Positions 9,916 through 19,328 are shown, counted from the first letter of the stretch. The stretch is 43,714 nt of DNA from an uncultured SAR116 cluster alpha proteobacterium (GCA_902630555.1 CACOVB010000005.1:1-43714); one strand, 5' to 3'. Notes: generated by a model not told the origin, from the sequence alone. Numbers and translations are program-made.

Positions 9916-10627
9916 AAATTTTGGAAGTGTTTCTGCTGTTTCTAATGTTAACTTAGAAGTAGAAGAAGGAACAATACACTCGGTCATTGGGCCTAATGGA
10001 GCTGGCAAATCTACATTTTTTAATATGATTTCAGGTGTGATCCCTCCATCAAATGGAAGTGTTTATTATAAAGATAAAAATATTACAGGTTTTGAAAGTT
10101 ATAAATTGCCACATATGGGTATTGCTAAATGCTTTCAAATAACAAATGTTTTTCCAAAACTAACTGTAAGAGAAAATGTATGGGCATCAATTTTTTCTTG
10201 TAGTCATAAAAGTAAAATTGATCTTTTTAAATCAATGAATGATTTTAAAACAATTGATAAAGATACTGAAAATATAATTAGTGATGTAGGTCTTTCTCAT
10301 AAAATTGACGATAAAGCTGAAGAGCTTTCTCATGGTCAACAACGAATGTTGGAGATGGCAATAACTCTTGGTGCTAAACCTGATTTATTATTGTTAGATG
10401 AACCAACCCAGGGACTTGCACCAGAAGCTACAGTTGAAATGACAGGGCTTATTCGTAAGCTCTCAAAAAATTATACTATATTGTTGATTGAACATAAAAT
10501 GCATATCGTTATGGAAATTTCTAAAATAATAACTGTTTTAAATTTTGGAGAGAAAATAGAAGAAGGTACTCCTAAACAAATTAAAAATAGTAAAAAAGTC
10601 CAAGATGCTTACCTAGGAAGAAAATAA
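9881..10627 (+). CDS. livG: Liv-type ABC transporter ATPase 1
   Basis: A 248-residue ATP-binding subunit. Walker A is GPNGAGKST at residues 37-45, the signature motif is LSHGQQRMLEMA, Walker B is LLLLDEPTQGLAPE, and a late EH gives the switch histidine. The signature reads SHGQ where SGGQ is more usual; this variant is common in LivG. Translation starts inside the livM coding end (35-base overlap), and the stop shares one base with the next ATG. With LivF it powers import through the two permeases. Confidence 0.9.
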   Translation: MNKILKIQNLTKNFGSVSAVSNVNLEVEEGTIHSVIGPNGAGKSTFFNMISGVIPPSNGSVYYKDKNITGFESYKLPHMGIAKCFQITNVFPKLTVRENVWASIFSCSHKSKIDLFKSMNDFKTIDKDTENIISDVGLSHKIDDKAEELSHGQQRMLEMAITLGAKPDLLLLDEPTQGLAPEATVEMTGLIRKLSKNYTILLIEHKMHIVMEISKIITVLNFGEKIEEGTPKQIKNSKKVQDAYLGRK

Positions 10628-11325
10628 TGCACTTAGAAATAAAAAATCTGCACACATACTATGGACTAGTACATATGCTAAAAGGTGTAACCCTTAACGT
10701 TAACGAGGGTGAAATTATAAGTATTTTAGGAAGAAACGGAGCAGGAAAAACAACGACAATTAAAAGTATTATGGGCCTTGCTCCTTCTAGTGAAGGAAGT
10801 GTCATATTAAAAGGTGAAGAAATAACAAATTTTGAACCTCATGAAGTAGCTAAAAAAGGAATTTCTTTTGTTCCAGCTAGTAGAGGTATATTTTCAACAT
10901 TAACAGCATATGAGAATTTAAAAATATTTCATTTAAAACACTCAAAATGGAATATTGATGATGTTTTTAAACTTTTTCCAAAACTTGAAAAATTAAAATT
11001 TAGAAATGGAAATTCTTTATCCGGTGGTGAACAACAAATGCTAGCAATTGGAAGATCTTTAGTAATTAATCCATCTGTTATAATGTTAGATGAACCTTCA
11101 CAGGGACTTGCTCCAATGATTGTTGAAGATGTAAAAGAGATGCTTCTTAAGTTAAAAAAAGAGGGTATGAGTATTATTCTTGTTGAGCAAAATCTTCAAA
11201 CTGCCTTGGATGTAGCTGATAGAGTTTATATTTTAGATCAAGGAGAGATTGTATTTGAAGGAAAGTCACAAGAACTCTCTAAAAATAAAAAACTCACTTT
11301 AAAATTTCTTGGTGTGTCTACTTAG
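10627..11325 (+). CDS. livF: Liv-type ABC transporter ATPase 2
   Basis: A 232-residue ATP-binding subunit. Walker A is GRNGAGKT at residues 35-42, the signature is LSGGEQQMLAIGRSL, and Walker B is VIMLDEPSQGLAP. The typical LivF segment GISFVPASRGIFSTLTAYEN is present. It shares one base with the livG stop (TAATG), so the pair is probably translated together. The next gene, an amidase, follows after 14 bases and belongs to the same run. Confidence 0.9.
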   Translation: MHLEIKNLHTYYGLVHMLKGVTLNVNEGEIISILGRNGAGKTTTIKSIMGLAPSSEGSVILKGEEITNFEPHEVAKKGISFVPASRGIFSTLTAYENLKIFHLKHSKWNIDDVFKLFPKLEKLKFRNGNSLSGGEQQMLAIGRSLVINPSVIMLDEPSQGLAPMIVEDVKEMLLKLKKEGMSIILVEQNLQTALDVADRVYILDQGEIVFEGKSQELSKNKKLTLKFLGVST

Positions 11326-11339
11326 TTATAGGAGCTGTA

Positions 11340-12665
11340 ATGTCTTCAAATTATGTTAAAAATCCTGGCAACCTTCAAAATTTATTTAATCAAATTAAAG
11401 ATAAAAAACTTTCACCCGTTGAATTAATTAACAGTTATATAAATAGAATTAACGATACACAAAAAGAAATTGAGCAATGGAAGAGCTATGATTTTGAAAA
11501 AGCTATTGAAACAGCAAAACTAAGAGAACAACAGGTATTAGACAATAATATTTTAGGTCCTCTTCACGGAATACCTGTTGGTATTAAGGACATTATTCAT
11601 GCCGAAGGATTTAAAACTGAATTTAATTGTAAGGCTTTTAAAAATACAGAAGTTTCAAAATTAGATTCTGGTGTTGTTTTAGCTTTAAGATCAGCTGGGG
11701 CAATTATTTTGGGCAAAACACATACAACTGAATTTGCATTTTATGATCCATCTCCAGCAAGAAATCCACATAACCCAAATCACACCCCTGGGGGATCGAG
11801 TAGTGGATCTGGTTCATCTGTTGCAAGTGGAACAGTTCCAATGTCAGTGGGAACACAAACTATGGCATCTGTAAATAGACCAGCAATTTATTGTGGCATC
11901 TCAGCCTTTAAGCCTACAAATGGTTCTATAACAACTTATGGTATATCTCCATTAGCACCGTCGTTTGACACGCCTGGATTTTATGGATGGTCAATAGCTG
12001 ATGCATGTTATGGCTATAACTCAGTATCTTTAAATGACAAATTACCTTTGAAATCTCTGAATAAAGAAGATGTAAATATAGTAGTTATAAAAGACGATTT
12101 AACTTCAGATATTAATCCTAATGTATCAAAACAAATTGAAGAGACTAAATCTATGTTGAAAGAACTAGGTTTTAATGTCGAAGAAAAAGCGTCTCCAGTA
12201 AACTTTAATGACTTATTAGATTTGCATTGGGAAATGTTAATTTATGAAACAGGAAAAAATTTACAATTTTTACTCAATCATTCTGAAGAATTAATTGGGC
12301 CAAGACTACTTCAAATGATAAAAGACGGATTAAATATAAACATTGAAAAATATACAGAAACAAAATCAAAACTTAATAGATCCATAAATAAATTCTTTTC
12401 ATCATTTAATAAAAACACAATTTTTATTTTTCCAGCCATCCCTAATTCAGCTCCTGTAGGTCTGGAAAGTACAGGAGAGCCAAAATATATTGCCCCATGG
12501 ACAGCTTTATCAGGTCCTATTGTAAGTTGTTCAACTGGATTAGATGATAATAAAATGCCAGTTGGAATACTTTTATGTGCGCATCCTTTTAAAGATAGAT
12601 ATTTATCCAATTTTTGTTTGGATATTTATAACAAGTCAGAATACTTCACAGGTCTTAAACTTTAA
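11340..12665 (+). CDS. Amidase signature family hydrolase linked to the ABC transporter
   Basis: A 441-residue amidase of the GatA/FAAH-type family, which splits C-N amide bonds with a Ser-cisSer-Lys triad. The triad fits Lys83 (HGIPVGIKD), Ser153 (start of the GGSSSGSGSS loop) and Ser177 (TMASVNRPA); the 24-residue gap between the two serines matches FAAH. The usual GGS before the nucleophile is MAS here, which may alter the oxyanion hole. The protein has no signal peptide, so it is cytoplasmic. An AGGAG site precedes the ATG, only 14 bases after livF. It is unlikely to be tRNA amidotransferase GatA, because gatB and gatC are absent. Inference: it hydrolyses the amide brought in by the upstream transporter. 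Confidence 0.82.
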   Translation: MSSNYVKNPGNLQNLFNQIKDKKLSPVELINSYINRINDTQKEIEQWKSYDFEKAIETAKLREQQVLDNNILGPLHGIPVGIKDIIHAEGFKTEFNCKAFKNTEVSKLDSGVVLALRSAGAIILGKTHTTEFAFYDPSPARNPHNPNHTPGGSSSGSGSSVASGTVPMSVGTQTMASVNRPAIYCGISAFKPTNGSITTYGISPLAPSFDTPGFYGWSIADACYGYNSVSLNDKLPLKSLNKEDVNIVVIKDDLTSDINPNVSKQIEETKSMLKELGFNVEEKASPVNFNDLLDLHWEMLIYETGKNLQFLLNHSEELIGPRLLQMIKDGLNINIEKYTETKSKLNRSINKFFSSFNKNTIFIFPAIPNSAPVGLESTGEPKYIAPWTALSGPIVSCSTGLDDNKMPVGILLCAHPFKDRYLSNFCLDIYNKSEYFTGLKL

Positions 12666-12671
12666 TTAAAT

Positions 12672-12691
12672 AAGAATAACAATTTATTCTT
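12672..12691. terminator. Hairpin between convergent genes
   Basis: Stem AAGAATAA / TTATTCTT (12672-12679 and 12684-12691) with a CAAT loop lies between two convergent genes, and its right arm covers the stop of the minus-strand gene. It is AT-only with short T/A flanks, so it may work in both directions but weakly. Confidence 0.4.
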
Positions 12692-13514
12692 TTATACTTA
12701 AATCTTCTTTCACCTGTCCATCATAAGAACTTTCGGAAAAAGATCTTTCGTTATCCCAAATATTAGATGGCATAGGAAGTCCAGAAAACAAAGACTCATT
12801 TAATGCAATTTTTGGAATTATATTAAGCTTCTCCTTAAGAAGTAATTCAACTTGTCTGCAATGTTGTCCTGAATGCCATGCTGTTCTCTCAAGAACTTCA
12901 TGAAATGAAACTTCTCCATAATAGACATTTGCAGGTTTTGAGAAATGAAAATTCTTTCCTTCATTAGACCACCAACTTTCAAATCTTAACTTAATATCTT
13001 CAGCATAATCATAGAGATCATTTTCATCTTTTATTTTATCAGGAAGTATTGAAAGTAAAGCTTCATAAGTGTAAGGAGTATCATTTTGAAAGTAATTTAA
13101 AAAGACCTCGGGAATATTAAAAATATGATAAATTAATTGTCTATATGATCTTGGTCTTCCTGGTAATATAACATCTAATTTTGATGCTGGTATTTGTTTT
13201 AAAAAAGAGCATGTAATTTCGTTGATTTGAATAATTTTTGAAAAAAGGATATTAGGGGCGAGCATTTTATGCTCGTCATAAGAGAATTCTGCAACTTTTG
13301 CTACATCTCTAAAAACAGCACCATTTGCCCAGTTTTCTCCTTTAATAACAATAGGAACCATTCTTAATCCAAATTTTTCTAAATCTTTAAATCCTCTTGG
13401 ATCTTCTAATATGTTTATGGATTCAAATTTAATATTATTTGTTTCAAGAAATTCTTTTGTTTTTAAACAACTTGAACAACCTGGTTGCCAGTAAACTTTT
13501 ACCACTTCATCCAT
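12684..13514 (-). CDS. Glutaredoxin-DinB domain fusion protein
   Basis: A 276-residue cytoplasmic protein with two domains. Residues about 4-75 are a glutaredoxin/thioredoxin-like fold with a CSSC redox site (Cys13, Cys16) and a VP pair at residues 53-54 in the cis-proline position. Residues about 90-230 look like a DinB/YfiT-type four-helix bundle. It keeps the three expected metal histidines: His130 (LIYHIF), His214 and His218 (WHSGQH). DinB-like enzymes often use a thiol cofactor, so linkage to a glutaredoxin suggests a thiol-dependent transferase or repair activity; that is inference. The ATG has a GAGGA site upstream. It is convergent with the amidase gene and divergent from the dehydrogenase gene. 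Confidence 0.8.
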   Translation of the reverse strand: MDEVVKVYWQPGCSSCLKTKEFLETNNIKFESINILEDPRGFKDLEKFGLRMVPIVIKGENWANGAVFRDVAKVAEFSYDEHKMLAPNILFSKIIQINEITCSFLKQIPASKLDVILPGRPRSYRQLIYHIFNIPEVFLNYFQNDTPYTYEALLSILPDKIKDENDLYDYAEDIKLRFESWWSNEGKNFHFSKPANVYYGEVSFHEVLERTAWHSGQHCRQVELLLKEKLNIIPKIALNESLFSGLPMPSNIWDNERSFSESSYDGQVKEDLSIKE

Positions 13515-13641
13515 ATTAAGATCCTCATAGTAGTTTTAATAAATATATAATAATTCTATACTAAGTTATTTAATACTTAAATTATGAATATTTTATCGTA
13601 CTGAGTCTATTAATTAAAAAAACAAAAGAGGATAAGACGTT

Positions 13642-14532
13642 ATGAATGCAAAACAATATAATATTGGCTTTATTGGTTTGGGGCTTATGGGTAAAGGTTT
13701 TACTGAACGTCTTGTTAAAAAGGGTCATTCAGTCATTGGTTATGATCTGGATTTTAAAAAAGTTGAAGAAGCTTCAGTCTATGGTGTTCGTGCCGGAAAG
13801 TCTCCTGCAGATGTTGCGTATCAAAGCGATATAGTGATGTTGTGTGTAACTTCTACTGCTGCAGTTGAGGATGTAATTTTTGGACCTGAGGGAGTCAGTA
13901 AGGGTGCAAATTCAAGAAGTTTACTAATTGATTTTTCGACAACTATTGTTGCTTCTACAAAAGAGATGGCAAGACGCTTAAAAGAAGAGTCAAATATGGG
14001 GTGGATTGATGCTCCAGTATCTGGAGGACCAGATGCTTGTCGAGATGGATCGCTTGCCATAATGGCTGGTGGCAGTAAAGATGATATTGAGAGTGTTAGA
14101 ACATTGCTGGAACAACTTTCGGCAACTTTTACAGTTTTTGGAGATGTAGGTGCAGGACAGGTCGCTAAAATGGTTAATCAAGTGTTGGTTTTGAATAATT
14201 ACGTTGTTCTTGCAGAAGCACTTGCCTTAGCAGAAGCAGGTGGTATTGACGCTTCTAAAATACCTGAAGCTCTTGCAGCAGGACATGCTGGTTCAAATTT
14301 ATTACGAGATATATTTCCTAGAATGATTGCTAGAGATTTTGAACCTAAAGGATATGCACGACAAGTCCTTAAAGATCTTGATATGGTGTATGATCTAGCA
14401 AAAGAATTCAAAACCCCAACACCTATGTCAGCACAAGCAGCAGCCTTGTTTCGTATTTTTAACTCTAAAGGTCATGAAGAACTGGATGGTATTGCAATTT
14501 TAAAACTCTTTGATGGTCAAGATAAAGTTTAA
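13642..14532 (+). CDS. NAD(P)-dependent beta-hydroxyacid dehydrogenase (3-hydroxyisobutyrate dehydrogenase family)
   Basis: A 296-residue cytoplasmic oxidoreductase. The N-terminal Rossmann motif GLGLMG (residues 12-17) binds the dinucleotide. The substrate loop DAPVSGG (123-129) and the catalytic lysine in GAGQVAKMVNQ (Lys176) are intact. Family members act on 3-hydroxyisobutyrate, tartronate semialdehyde or related small hydroxyacids; this sequence does not decide between them. It stands alone between a divergent gene and a convergent crotonase gene. Codon use is less AT-rich than in neighbours such as the crotonase, which may reflect higher expression. Confidence 0.85.
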   Translation: MNAKQYNIGFIGLGLMGKGFTERLVKKGHSVIGYDLDFKKVEEASVYGVRAGKSPADVAYQSDIVMLCVTSTAAVEDVIFGPEGVSKGANSRSLLIDFSTTIVASTKEMARRLKEESNMGWIDAPVSGGPDACRDGSLAIMAGGSKDDIESVRTLLEQLSATFTVFGDVGAGQVAKMVNQVLVLNNYVVLAEALALAEAGGIDASKIPEALAAGHAGSNLLRDIFPRMIARDFEPKGYARQVLKDLDMVYDLAKEFKTPTPMSAQAAALFRIFNSKGHEELDGIAILKLFDGQDKV

Positions 14533-14637
14533 TTAAGAAATCTATTTTATTACTAAAATATGTGTTAGATTTATCTGCTCTTTAAAAACTTGTTTCAAAA
14601 GAGTTAATTTCTTTGTTTTAATATTACTCCGAATAAA

Positions 14638-15414
14638 TTAGTCCCACTTTGGTTTTCTCTTTTCCAAAAAAGCTTTTAGGCCTTCTTGAGCATCTGGAGT
14701 AACTGTTGCGTTGCAAAAATCTTCAACAGCATTCGCAACACTTCTTCGATAATCAAAATCATTTGCTCTCATAAAAGCTGCTCTACTTAATTTTATAGCG
14801 TTAGCTGATTTTTTTGAAAAAATAAGCGCCATATTTTCGGCCTCTTTATTTAGGTTTGACTTTGATATAATTTTATTGATTAAACCGATAGAAAAAGCTT
14901 CTTTTGTATCAAAAACTCTACCACTAAAAAGTAATTCAAAAGCTTTATATCTTCCCACAATTTTAGGCAAATGAATAAAATGAATGGCAGGAGGTAGTCC
15001 TAAATTAATTTCTGGGTAACCAAAAGATGCATTTTCAGAGGCGATTATCACATCGCATGAAATTGCTAATGTCATTCCACCACCTCTTGCAGAACCATTT
15101 ACAACAGCAATTGTAGGTTTGCCCATATTATATTGTAAGTCCCATAACTTTACATATAAACGTTCTAAAAATTCTCTTACTTTTAAAATTGGTTTATCGA
15201 GTAAAATGTCCAAGTCTAAACCAGCACAAAATATTTTTTCTAATTTACTTTTTATTAATACAACCCTAACGTTCGCATCATTTTTTGCCAGTTTCAAAGC
15301 ATTCAATATCTCATCAAGAAGTTGAATATTAAAAGCATTAATAGGTGGCCGGTTAATACATATATGTGCAATTTTAGATTTAATTTTATATTCTAAAAAT
15401 TCAAATTTCTGCAT
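14638..15414 (-). CDS. Enoyl-CoA hydratase/isomerase family protein
   Basis: A 258-residue crotonase-fold enzyme acting on acyl-CoA thioesters. The two oxyanion-hole segments are visible as CAGLD (63-67) and GSARGGG (107-113). Both acidic positions used by hydratases appear kept: Glu135 in FGYPEINLG and Glu160 in AFELLFSGR. The usual PGAGGT loop is replaced by PPAIHFIHL, so the substrate range may be unusual. It is monocistronic on the minus strand and convergent with the dehydrogenase. The exact substrate cannot be read from the sequence. Confidence 0.83.
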   Translation of the reverse strand: MQKFEFLEYKIKSKIAHICINRPPINAFNIQLLDEILNALKLAKNDANVRVVLIKSKLEKIFCAGLDLDILLDKPILKVREFLERLYVKLWDLQYNMGKPTIAVVNGSARGGGMTLAISCDVIIASENASFGYPEINLGLPPAIHFIHLPKIVGRYKAFELLFSGRVFDTKEAFSIGLINKIISKSNLNKEAENMALIFSKKSANAIKLSRAAFMRANDFDYRRSVANAVEDFCNATVTPDAQEGLKAFLEKRKPKWD

Positions 15415-15462
15415 TTTCTTAAAATAGTATACGTTTAAAATTCTTATATAATTTATATGGCT

Positions 15463-15496
15463 TTGTAATAAAACTGTAATATTTTTTTCATATAAA
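15463..15496 (+). promoter_or_regulatory. Pho box and -10 element of the pst operon
   Basis: TTGTAAT-AAAA-CTGTAAT at 15463-15480 gives two 7-base direct repeats at 11-base spacing, matching the PhoB consensus CTGTCAT-AAAA-CTGTCAC in layout and in most bases. A TATAAA at 15491-15496 follows after exactly 10 bases, the distance expected when PhoB replaces the -35 contact. pstS starts 52 bases further on. It indicates induction by phosphate starvation. Confidence 0.75.
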
Positions 15497-15548
15497 TGTA
15501 AAGCGAATCAGGGATACATAATTAACATTAATTTTTTTTGGAGTAGAA

Positions 15549-16583
15549 ATGTTAAATAGAATTATAATTTCACTTGTAGCTTTTATATTTTCCACAAATA
15601 TATCTCTAGCAAGGGACTATATTAGTATTGCTGGTTCATCGACAGTGCTGCCATTTGCAACTATTATTGCTGAAAAATTTGGAAAAAATCCTTCTTTTAA
15701 AACACCTGTTGTTGAATCTGGTGGTTCATCAGTAGGAAAAAAAAATGTATGCGAGGGTGTTGGTGTAAAATACATTGATATAGGAAATGCATCTTCTAGA
15801 ATGAAACCTAAAGAGTTAGAATTTTGTAATAAAAATGGTGTAAAACTTACTGAAATTAAAGTTGGTTATGATGGTATTGTTGTTGCAAATTCAAAAAAGG
15901 GAATATTGTTAAAAATTTCTAAATCAGATTTAGGAAAAGCATTAACTGCTAAAATACCTCAAAATGGTAAATGGATTGATAATCCTTATAAAAATTGGAA
16001 TGAGATAAATCCTTCTCTTCCAAATCTGCCGATTAGGGTATATGGACCACCAACAACATCAGGGACAAGAGCTTCATTTGTAGAATTGGTTAACCAAAAA
16101 GGTTACTGCGCTAAAGACAAAGATGCAAAAGCTGCGTCTTTAGGCAGAGGAGATAAAAAAGGTAAAAAATGTCGTGCAATGCGAACGGATGGTGCATTTA
16201 TTGAAGCAGGAGAGCAGGATAATTTAATCGTGCAGAAATTAAATGAAGATCCTAATGCATATGGTATATTTGGATTTTCCTATTTAGATCAAAATTCAGA
16301 TACTATACAGGGTGCTGAAATAAGTGATACTGCTCCAACATTTGAAAATATTGCAAGTAATAATTACTCTGTTTCTAGAGCATTATATATTTATGTTAAG
16401 CATCAACACATCGGCGTTATCCCGGGGTTGAAAAAGTTTTTAGAAAACTGGAAACTTAATTGGTCTGAAGATGGAATTTTATCTGATGCTGGGATGATAC
16501 CAATGTCTGAAACAGAACGTGAAAAATATGCAAAAGCGATAGAAGAATTGCCAGTGTTAACTGCTGACATTTTAAAAAAATAA
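15549..16583 (+). CDS. pstS: Phosphate ABC transporter periplasmic binding protein PstS
   Basis: A 344-residue phosphate-binding protein. A signal peptide ends near Ala21. The mature part has the phosphate-loop motifs AGSSTVLPF (about 28-36), ESGGSSVG (about 57-64) and TSGTRASF (near 177). Two cysteines (CEGVG and LEFC) may form a disulfide. A GGAG site precedes the ATG, and a well-formed Pho box lies upstream. It is the first gene of pstSCAB-phoU and is followed by a terminator-like hairpin, so it is probably made in excess over the membrane parts. Confidence 0.95.
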   Translation: MLNRIIISLVAFIFSTNISLARDYISIAGSSTVLPFATIIAEKFGKNPSFKTPVVESGGSSVGKKNVCEGVGVKYIDIGNASSRMKPKELEFCNKNGVKLTEIKVGYDGIVVANSKKGILLKISKSDLGKALTAKIPQNGKWIDNPYKNWNEINPSLPNLPIRVYGPPTTSGTRASFVELVNQKGYCAKDKDAKAASLGRGDKKGKKCRAMRTDGAFIEAGEQDNLIVQKLNEDPNAYGIFGFSYLDQNSDTIQGAEISDTAPTFENIASNNYSVSRALYIYVKHQHIGVIPGLKKFLENWKLNWSEDGILSDAGMIPMSETEREKYAKAIEELPVLTADILKK

Positions 16584-16591
16584 AGTTATAT

Positions 16592-16624
16592 TGATGAAAC
16601 CCAGAAATGGGCATCATTTTTTTT
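16592..16624 (+). terminator. Hairpin with eight-T run between pstS and pstC
   Basis: Stem TGATG/CATCA (16592-16596 and 16612-16616), a 3-base bulge, then CCCA/TGGG (16600-16603 and 16608-16611) around a GAAA loop, followed by eight T. It has the form of an intrinsic terminator. Because pstC starts 15 bases later on the same strand, read-through must occur, so it probably attenuates. Confidence 0.78.
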
Positions 16625-16639
16625 AAAGAGGTCTAAAAT

Positions 16640-18025
16640 TTGATTACATTTTACTTATTTTTAGTCCTCTTATTGATTCCAACTATTTGGTTTTTTTACG
16701 GAAATAAAACTGCACAAAAAATTAAATTAAAAAATGGTAAATTACATTCATTAATCCATTATTATGGATTATTTGTTTTATTATACTCATTATTACCTTC
16801 TATTTTTGTTTACATAATAATTCTAGTTGGTGATGACATTTTATTTTCATATTTAATAAATGATTACATTCCTGAAAAAATAAAAAATTCTAGTGATTAC
16901 AATAAAGTCATTGTAATGACACAGATACAAAATATTTTAGATGGCATTTATTTTGGAGAGCAACCTGACTGGGTAAAATTAGCATCTGAAAAAATAGAAC
17001 ATTGGTCAAATTTATCACTCTTAGTTAACTACTCTTTAACAATTTCAATATCTATAATAGGAGGTTTTTTAGGTTTTAGAAGAATAAATCCAGATTTAAG
17101 ATCTAGAAACTCCGTTGAAACTATAATTATATATGTCTTAGGCTTTAGTTCATTACTTGCAATCTTAACTACCGTTGGAATTGTTTTTTCAGTTATTTTT
17201 GAATCTCTTAGGTTTTTTGCTATCATTCCTGCTTCTGAGTTTTTATTTGGTCTTACATGGAATCCTCAGTTTGAAGGTGCAGAAAGAGCTGGTTCTGGGC
17301 AAGAAGGACTAGCTTCTTATGGATCTGTTCCATTGTTTGTTGGAACATTTTTAATATCTTTTGTTGCCTTATGTATTGCTGTTCCTATTGGTTTATATAG
17401 TGCAATTTATCTTTCAGAATATGCGTCTAAAAAAGAGAGGTCTATATTTAAACCTCTTCTTGAAATATTAGCCGGTATACCAACTGTAGTTTATGGTTTT
17501 TTTGCAGCTTTAACTGTTGCACCAATGTTAAGATCTGGTGGAACTTTAATAGGTTTAGATGTTGCTTCTGAATCAGCCTTAGCTGCAGGTTTTGTAATGG
17601 GCATCATGATCATACCATTTGTTTCATCATTATCAGATGATGTGATAAATGCTGTTCCTCAATCGATAAGAGATGCAGGATATGCTTTAGGTTCAACTAA
17701 AAATGAAGTTGTCCTTCAGGTGATATTGCCGGCAGCATTACCAGGTATCATTGGAAGTATTATATTGGCAGTATCAAGAGCTATTGGGGAAACTATGATT
17801 GTGGTTATGGCAGCTGGTCTTGCTGCTAATCTATCATTTAATCCACTTGATGCAGTTACAACTGTTACTGCTCAAATTGTTACAATTTTAGTTGGAGACC
17901 AAGAATTTGAATCGGCAAAAACATTATCAGCTTTTGCCTTAGCATTAACACTTATCGTAATAACTTTAATTTTAAATTTCTATGCACTTCACATCGTTAA
18001 AAAGTATAGGGAGCAATATGAGTAA
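16640..18025 (+). CDS. pstC: Phosphate ABC transporter permease PstC
   Basis: A 461-residue inner-membrane permease, longer than the E. coli form (about 320) because of an N-terminal extension with extra hydrophobic segments, common in alphaproteobacteria. The core from about residue 230 carries the permease motif region LAGIPTVVYGFFAAL and ALGSTKNEVVLQVILPAALPGI, the ATPase-contact EAA loop. The start is TTG at 16640, preceded by AAAGAGG. It ends 8 bases inside pstA. Confidence 0.92.
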   Translation: MITFYLFLVLLLIPTIWFFYGNKTAQKIKLKNGKLHSLIHYYGLFVLLYSLLPSIFVYIIILVGDDILFSYLINDYIPEKIKNSSDYNKVIVMTQIQNILDGIYFGEQPDWVKLASEKIEHWSNLSLLVNYSLTISISIIGGFLGFRRINPDLRSRNSVETIIIYVLGFSSLLAILTTVGIVFSVIFESLRFFAIIPASEFLFGLTWNPQFEGAERAGSGQEGLASYGSVPLFVGTFLISFVALCIAVPIGLYSAIYLSEYASKKERSIFKPLLEILAGIPTVVYGFFAALTVAPMLRSGGTLIGLDVASESALAAGFVMGIMIIPFVSSLSDDVINAVPQSIRDAGYALGSTKNEVVLQVILPAALPGIIGSIILAVSRAIGETMIVVMAAGLAANLSFNPLDAVTTVTAQIVTILVGDQEFESAKTLSAFALALTLIVITLILNFYALHIVKKYREQYE

Positions 18026-19328
18026 TAATAATAAAAATTATACTTTGATGGATGCAAAAAAAGCAGAAGAGATTGTTAGATCAAATGTAAAAAAAAGAAG
18101 AAGAAAAGATATTGTATTAAAATCTATTGGCCAATTTGCTATTTTTGTAGCTTTATCTTTTTTAGTATTTCTTTTTGTATCTATTTTTGCAAAAGGAATA
18201 CCAGGCTTTTTTCAACATTATGTTACCTTAGAGGTAAACTTAGATCAAAAAAGATTGGATCCAAAAGGGGATTTGTCACCAGATTCTCTTTATAGTGGCG
18301 ATGCAAGGAAATTAGTTTTAGAAGCTCTGTATAAAGAAATAAATCCAAAAGGAAGAAAACAAAAAAAAGCTGCAAAAAAAATCTTGTCGTCTAATGCTGA
18401 AATCAGAGTAGCTCAAATGGTTTTAGAAAATCCTTCATTGCTAGGAAAAACAATTCCAATTACTTTTGCGCTTGATGATGACATTGATAGTTTTTTAAGA
18501 GGATATATAAAACGAGATACACCTGAAAGCGACAGAAGGATAAATAATACTGTAATAAAATTTGTAGATGTACTCGTTGAAAAAAAATTAGTTAATTACA
18601 AATTTAGTGATTACATATTATCTGGTAGTGCCTCAAGGTCTCCTGAAATAGCAGGTGTAAAGGGAGCTTTGATAGGTTCAATTCTAACGCTTTTTGTTTG
18701 TTTTATATTGTCTTTTCCAATAGGTGTAGCAACTGCAATTTATTTAGAAGGCTTTGCTGCTAAGAATAGGATTACTGAAATTATTGAAATAAATATTAAT
18801 AATCTGGCCGCTGTACCCTCAGTCGTATTTGGTATTTTAGGATTGGCTATATTCATTGGAGTTTTCGGTATGCCAAGATCAATTCCATTAGTTGGAGGAA
18901 TGGTTCTGGGTATAATGACATTACCTACCATAATAATATCGTCCAGAGCAGCTATATCTGCCGTTCCTCCAAGTATACTTGATGCGGCATATGGTGTTGG
19001 AGCTTCAAAATTACAAACAATGTTTCATCATGTAATACCTTTGGCTATTCCGGGCATGTTAACTGGAACGATAATTGGTATGGCAAGAGCATTAGGGGAG
19101 ACTGCACCATTATTAATGATTGGAATGGTTGCTTTTATAGTAGATATACCAAATTCAATCCAAGAGCCTGCTACAGTACTTCCTGTTCAAATTTTTATGT
19201 GGGCTGATTTCGCAGAAAGGATGTTTGTTAATAAAACGAGTTCTGCTACGATAATTTTACTTGTTTTTTTAATTTTGATGAATGGTGTAGCAATCTTTTT
19301 AAGAAATAAATTAGAGAGAAGATGGTAA
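18018..19328 (+). CDS. pstA: Phosphate ABC transporter permease PstA
   Basis: A 436-residue inner-membrane permease. I chose the ATG at 18018 because GGGAG lies just upstream; an in-frame ATG at 17982 would overlap pstC by 44 bases without a ribosome site. After the first membrane helix there is a charged insert of about 150 residues resembling the DUF3333 region of alphaproteobacterial PstA. The permease core follows, with [33 protein letters not shown] (EAA loop) and [14 protein letters not shown]. The gene overlaps pstC by 8 bases and pstB by 7. Confidence 0.92.
   Translation: MSNNNKNYTLMDAKKAEEIVRSNVKKRRRKDIVLKSIGQFAIFVALSFLVFLFVSIFAKGIPGFFQHYVTLEVNLDQKRLDPKGDLSPDSLYSGDARKLVLEALYKEINPKGRKQKKAAKKILSSNAEIRVAQMVLENPSLLGKTIPITFALDDDIDSFLRGYIKRDTPESDRRINNTVIKFVDVLVEKKLVNYKFSDYILSGSASRSPEIAGVKGALIGSILTLFVCFILSFPIGVATAIYLEGFAAKNRITEIIEININNLAAVPSVVFGILGLAIFIGVFGMPRSIPLVGGMVLGIMTLPTIIISSRAAISAVPPSILDAAYGVGASKLQTMFHHVIPLAIPGMLTGTIIGMARALGETAPLLMIGMVAFIVDIPNSIQEPATVLPVQIFMWADFAERMFVNKTSSATIILLVFLILMNGVAIFLRNKLERRW

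Noticed and set aside
14533-14637. Terminator between the dehydrogenase and crotonase genes
   Set aside because: Only a 6-base CTCTTT/AAAGAG pairing with a long loop is present, too weak to call.
17982-18017. Earlier ATG for pstA
   Set aside because: It has no ribosome site and would overlap pstC by 44 bases; GGGAG directly precedes the ATG at 18018.
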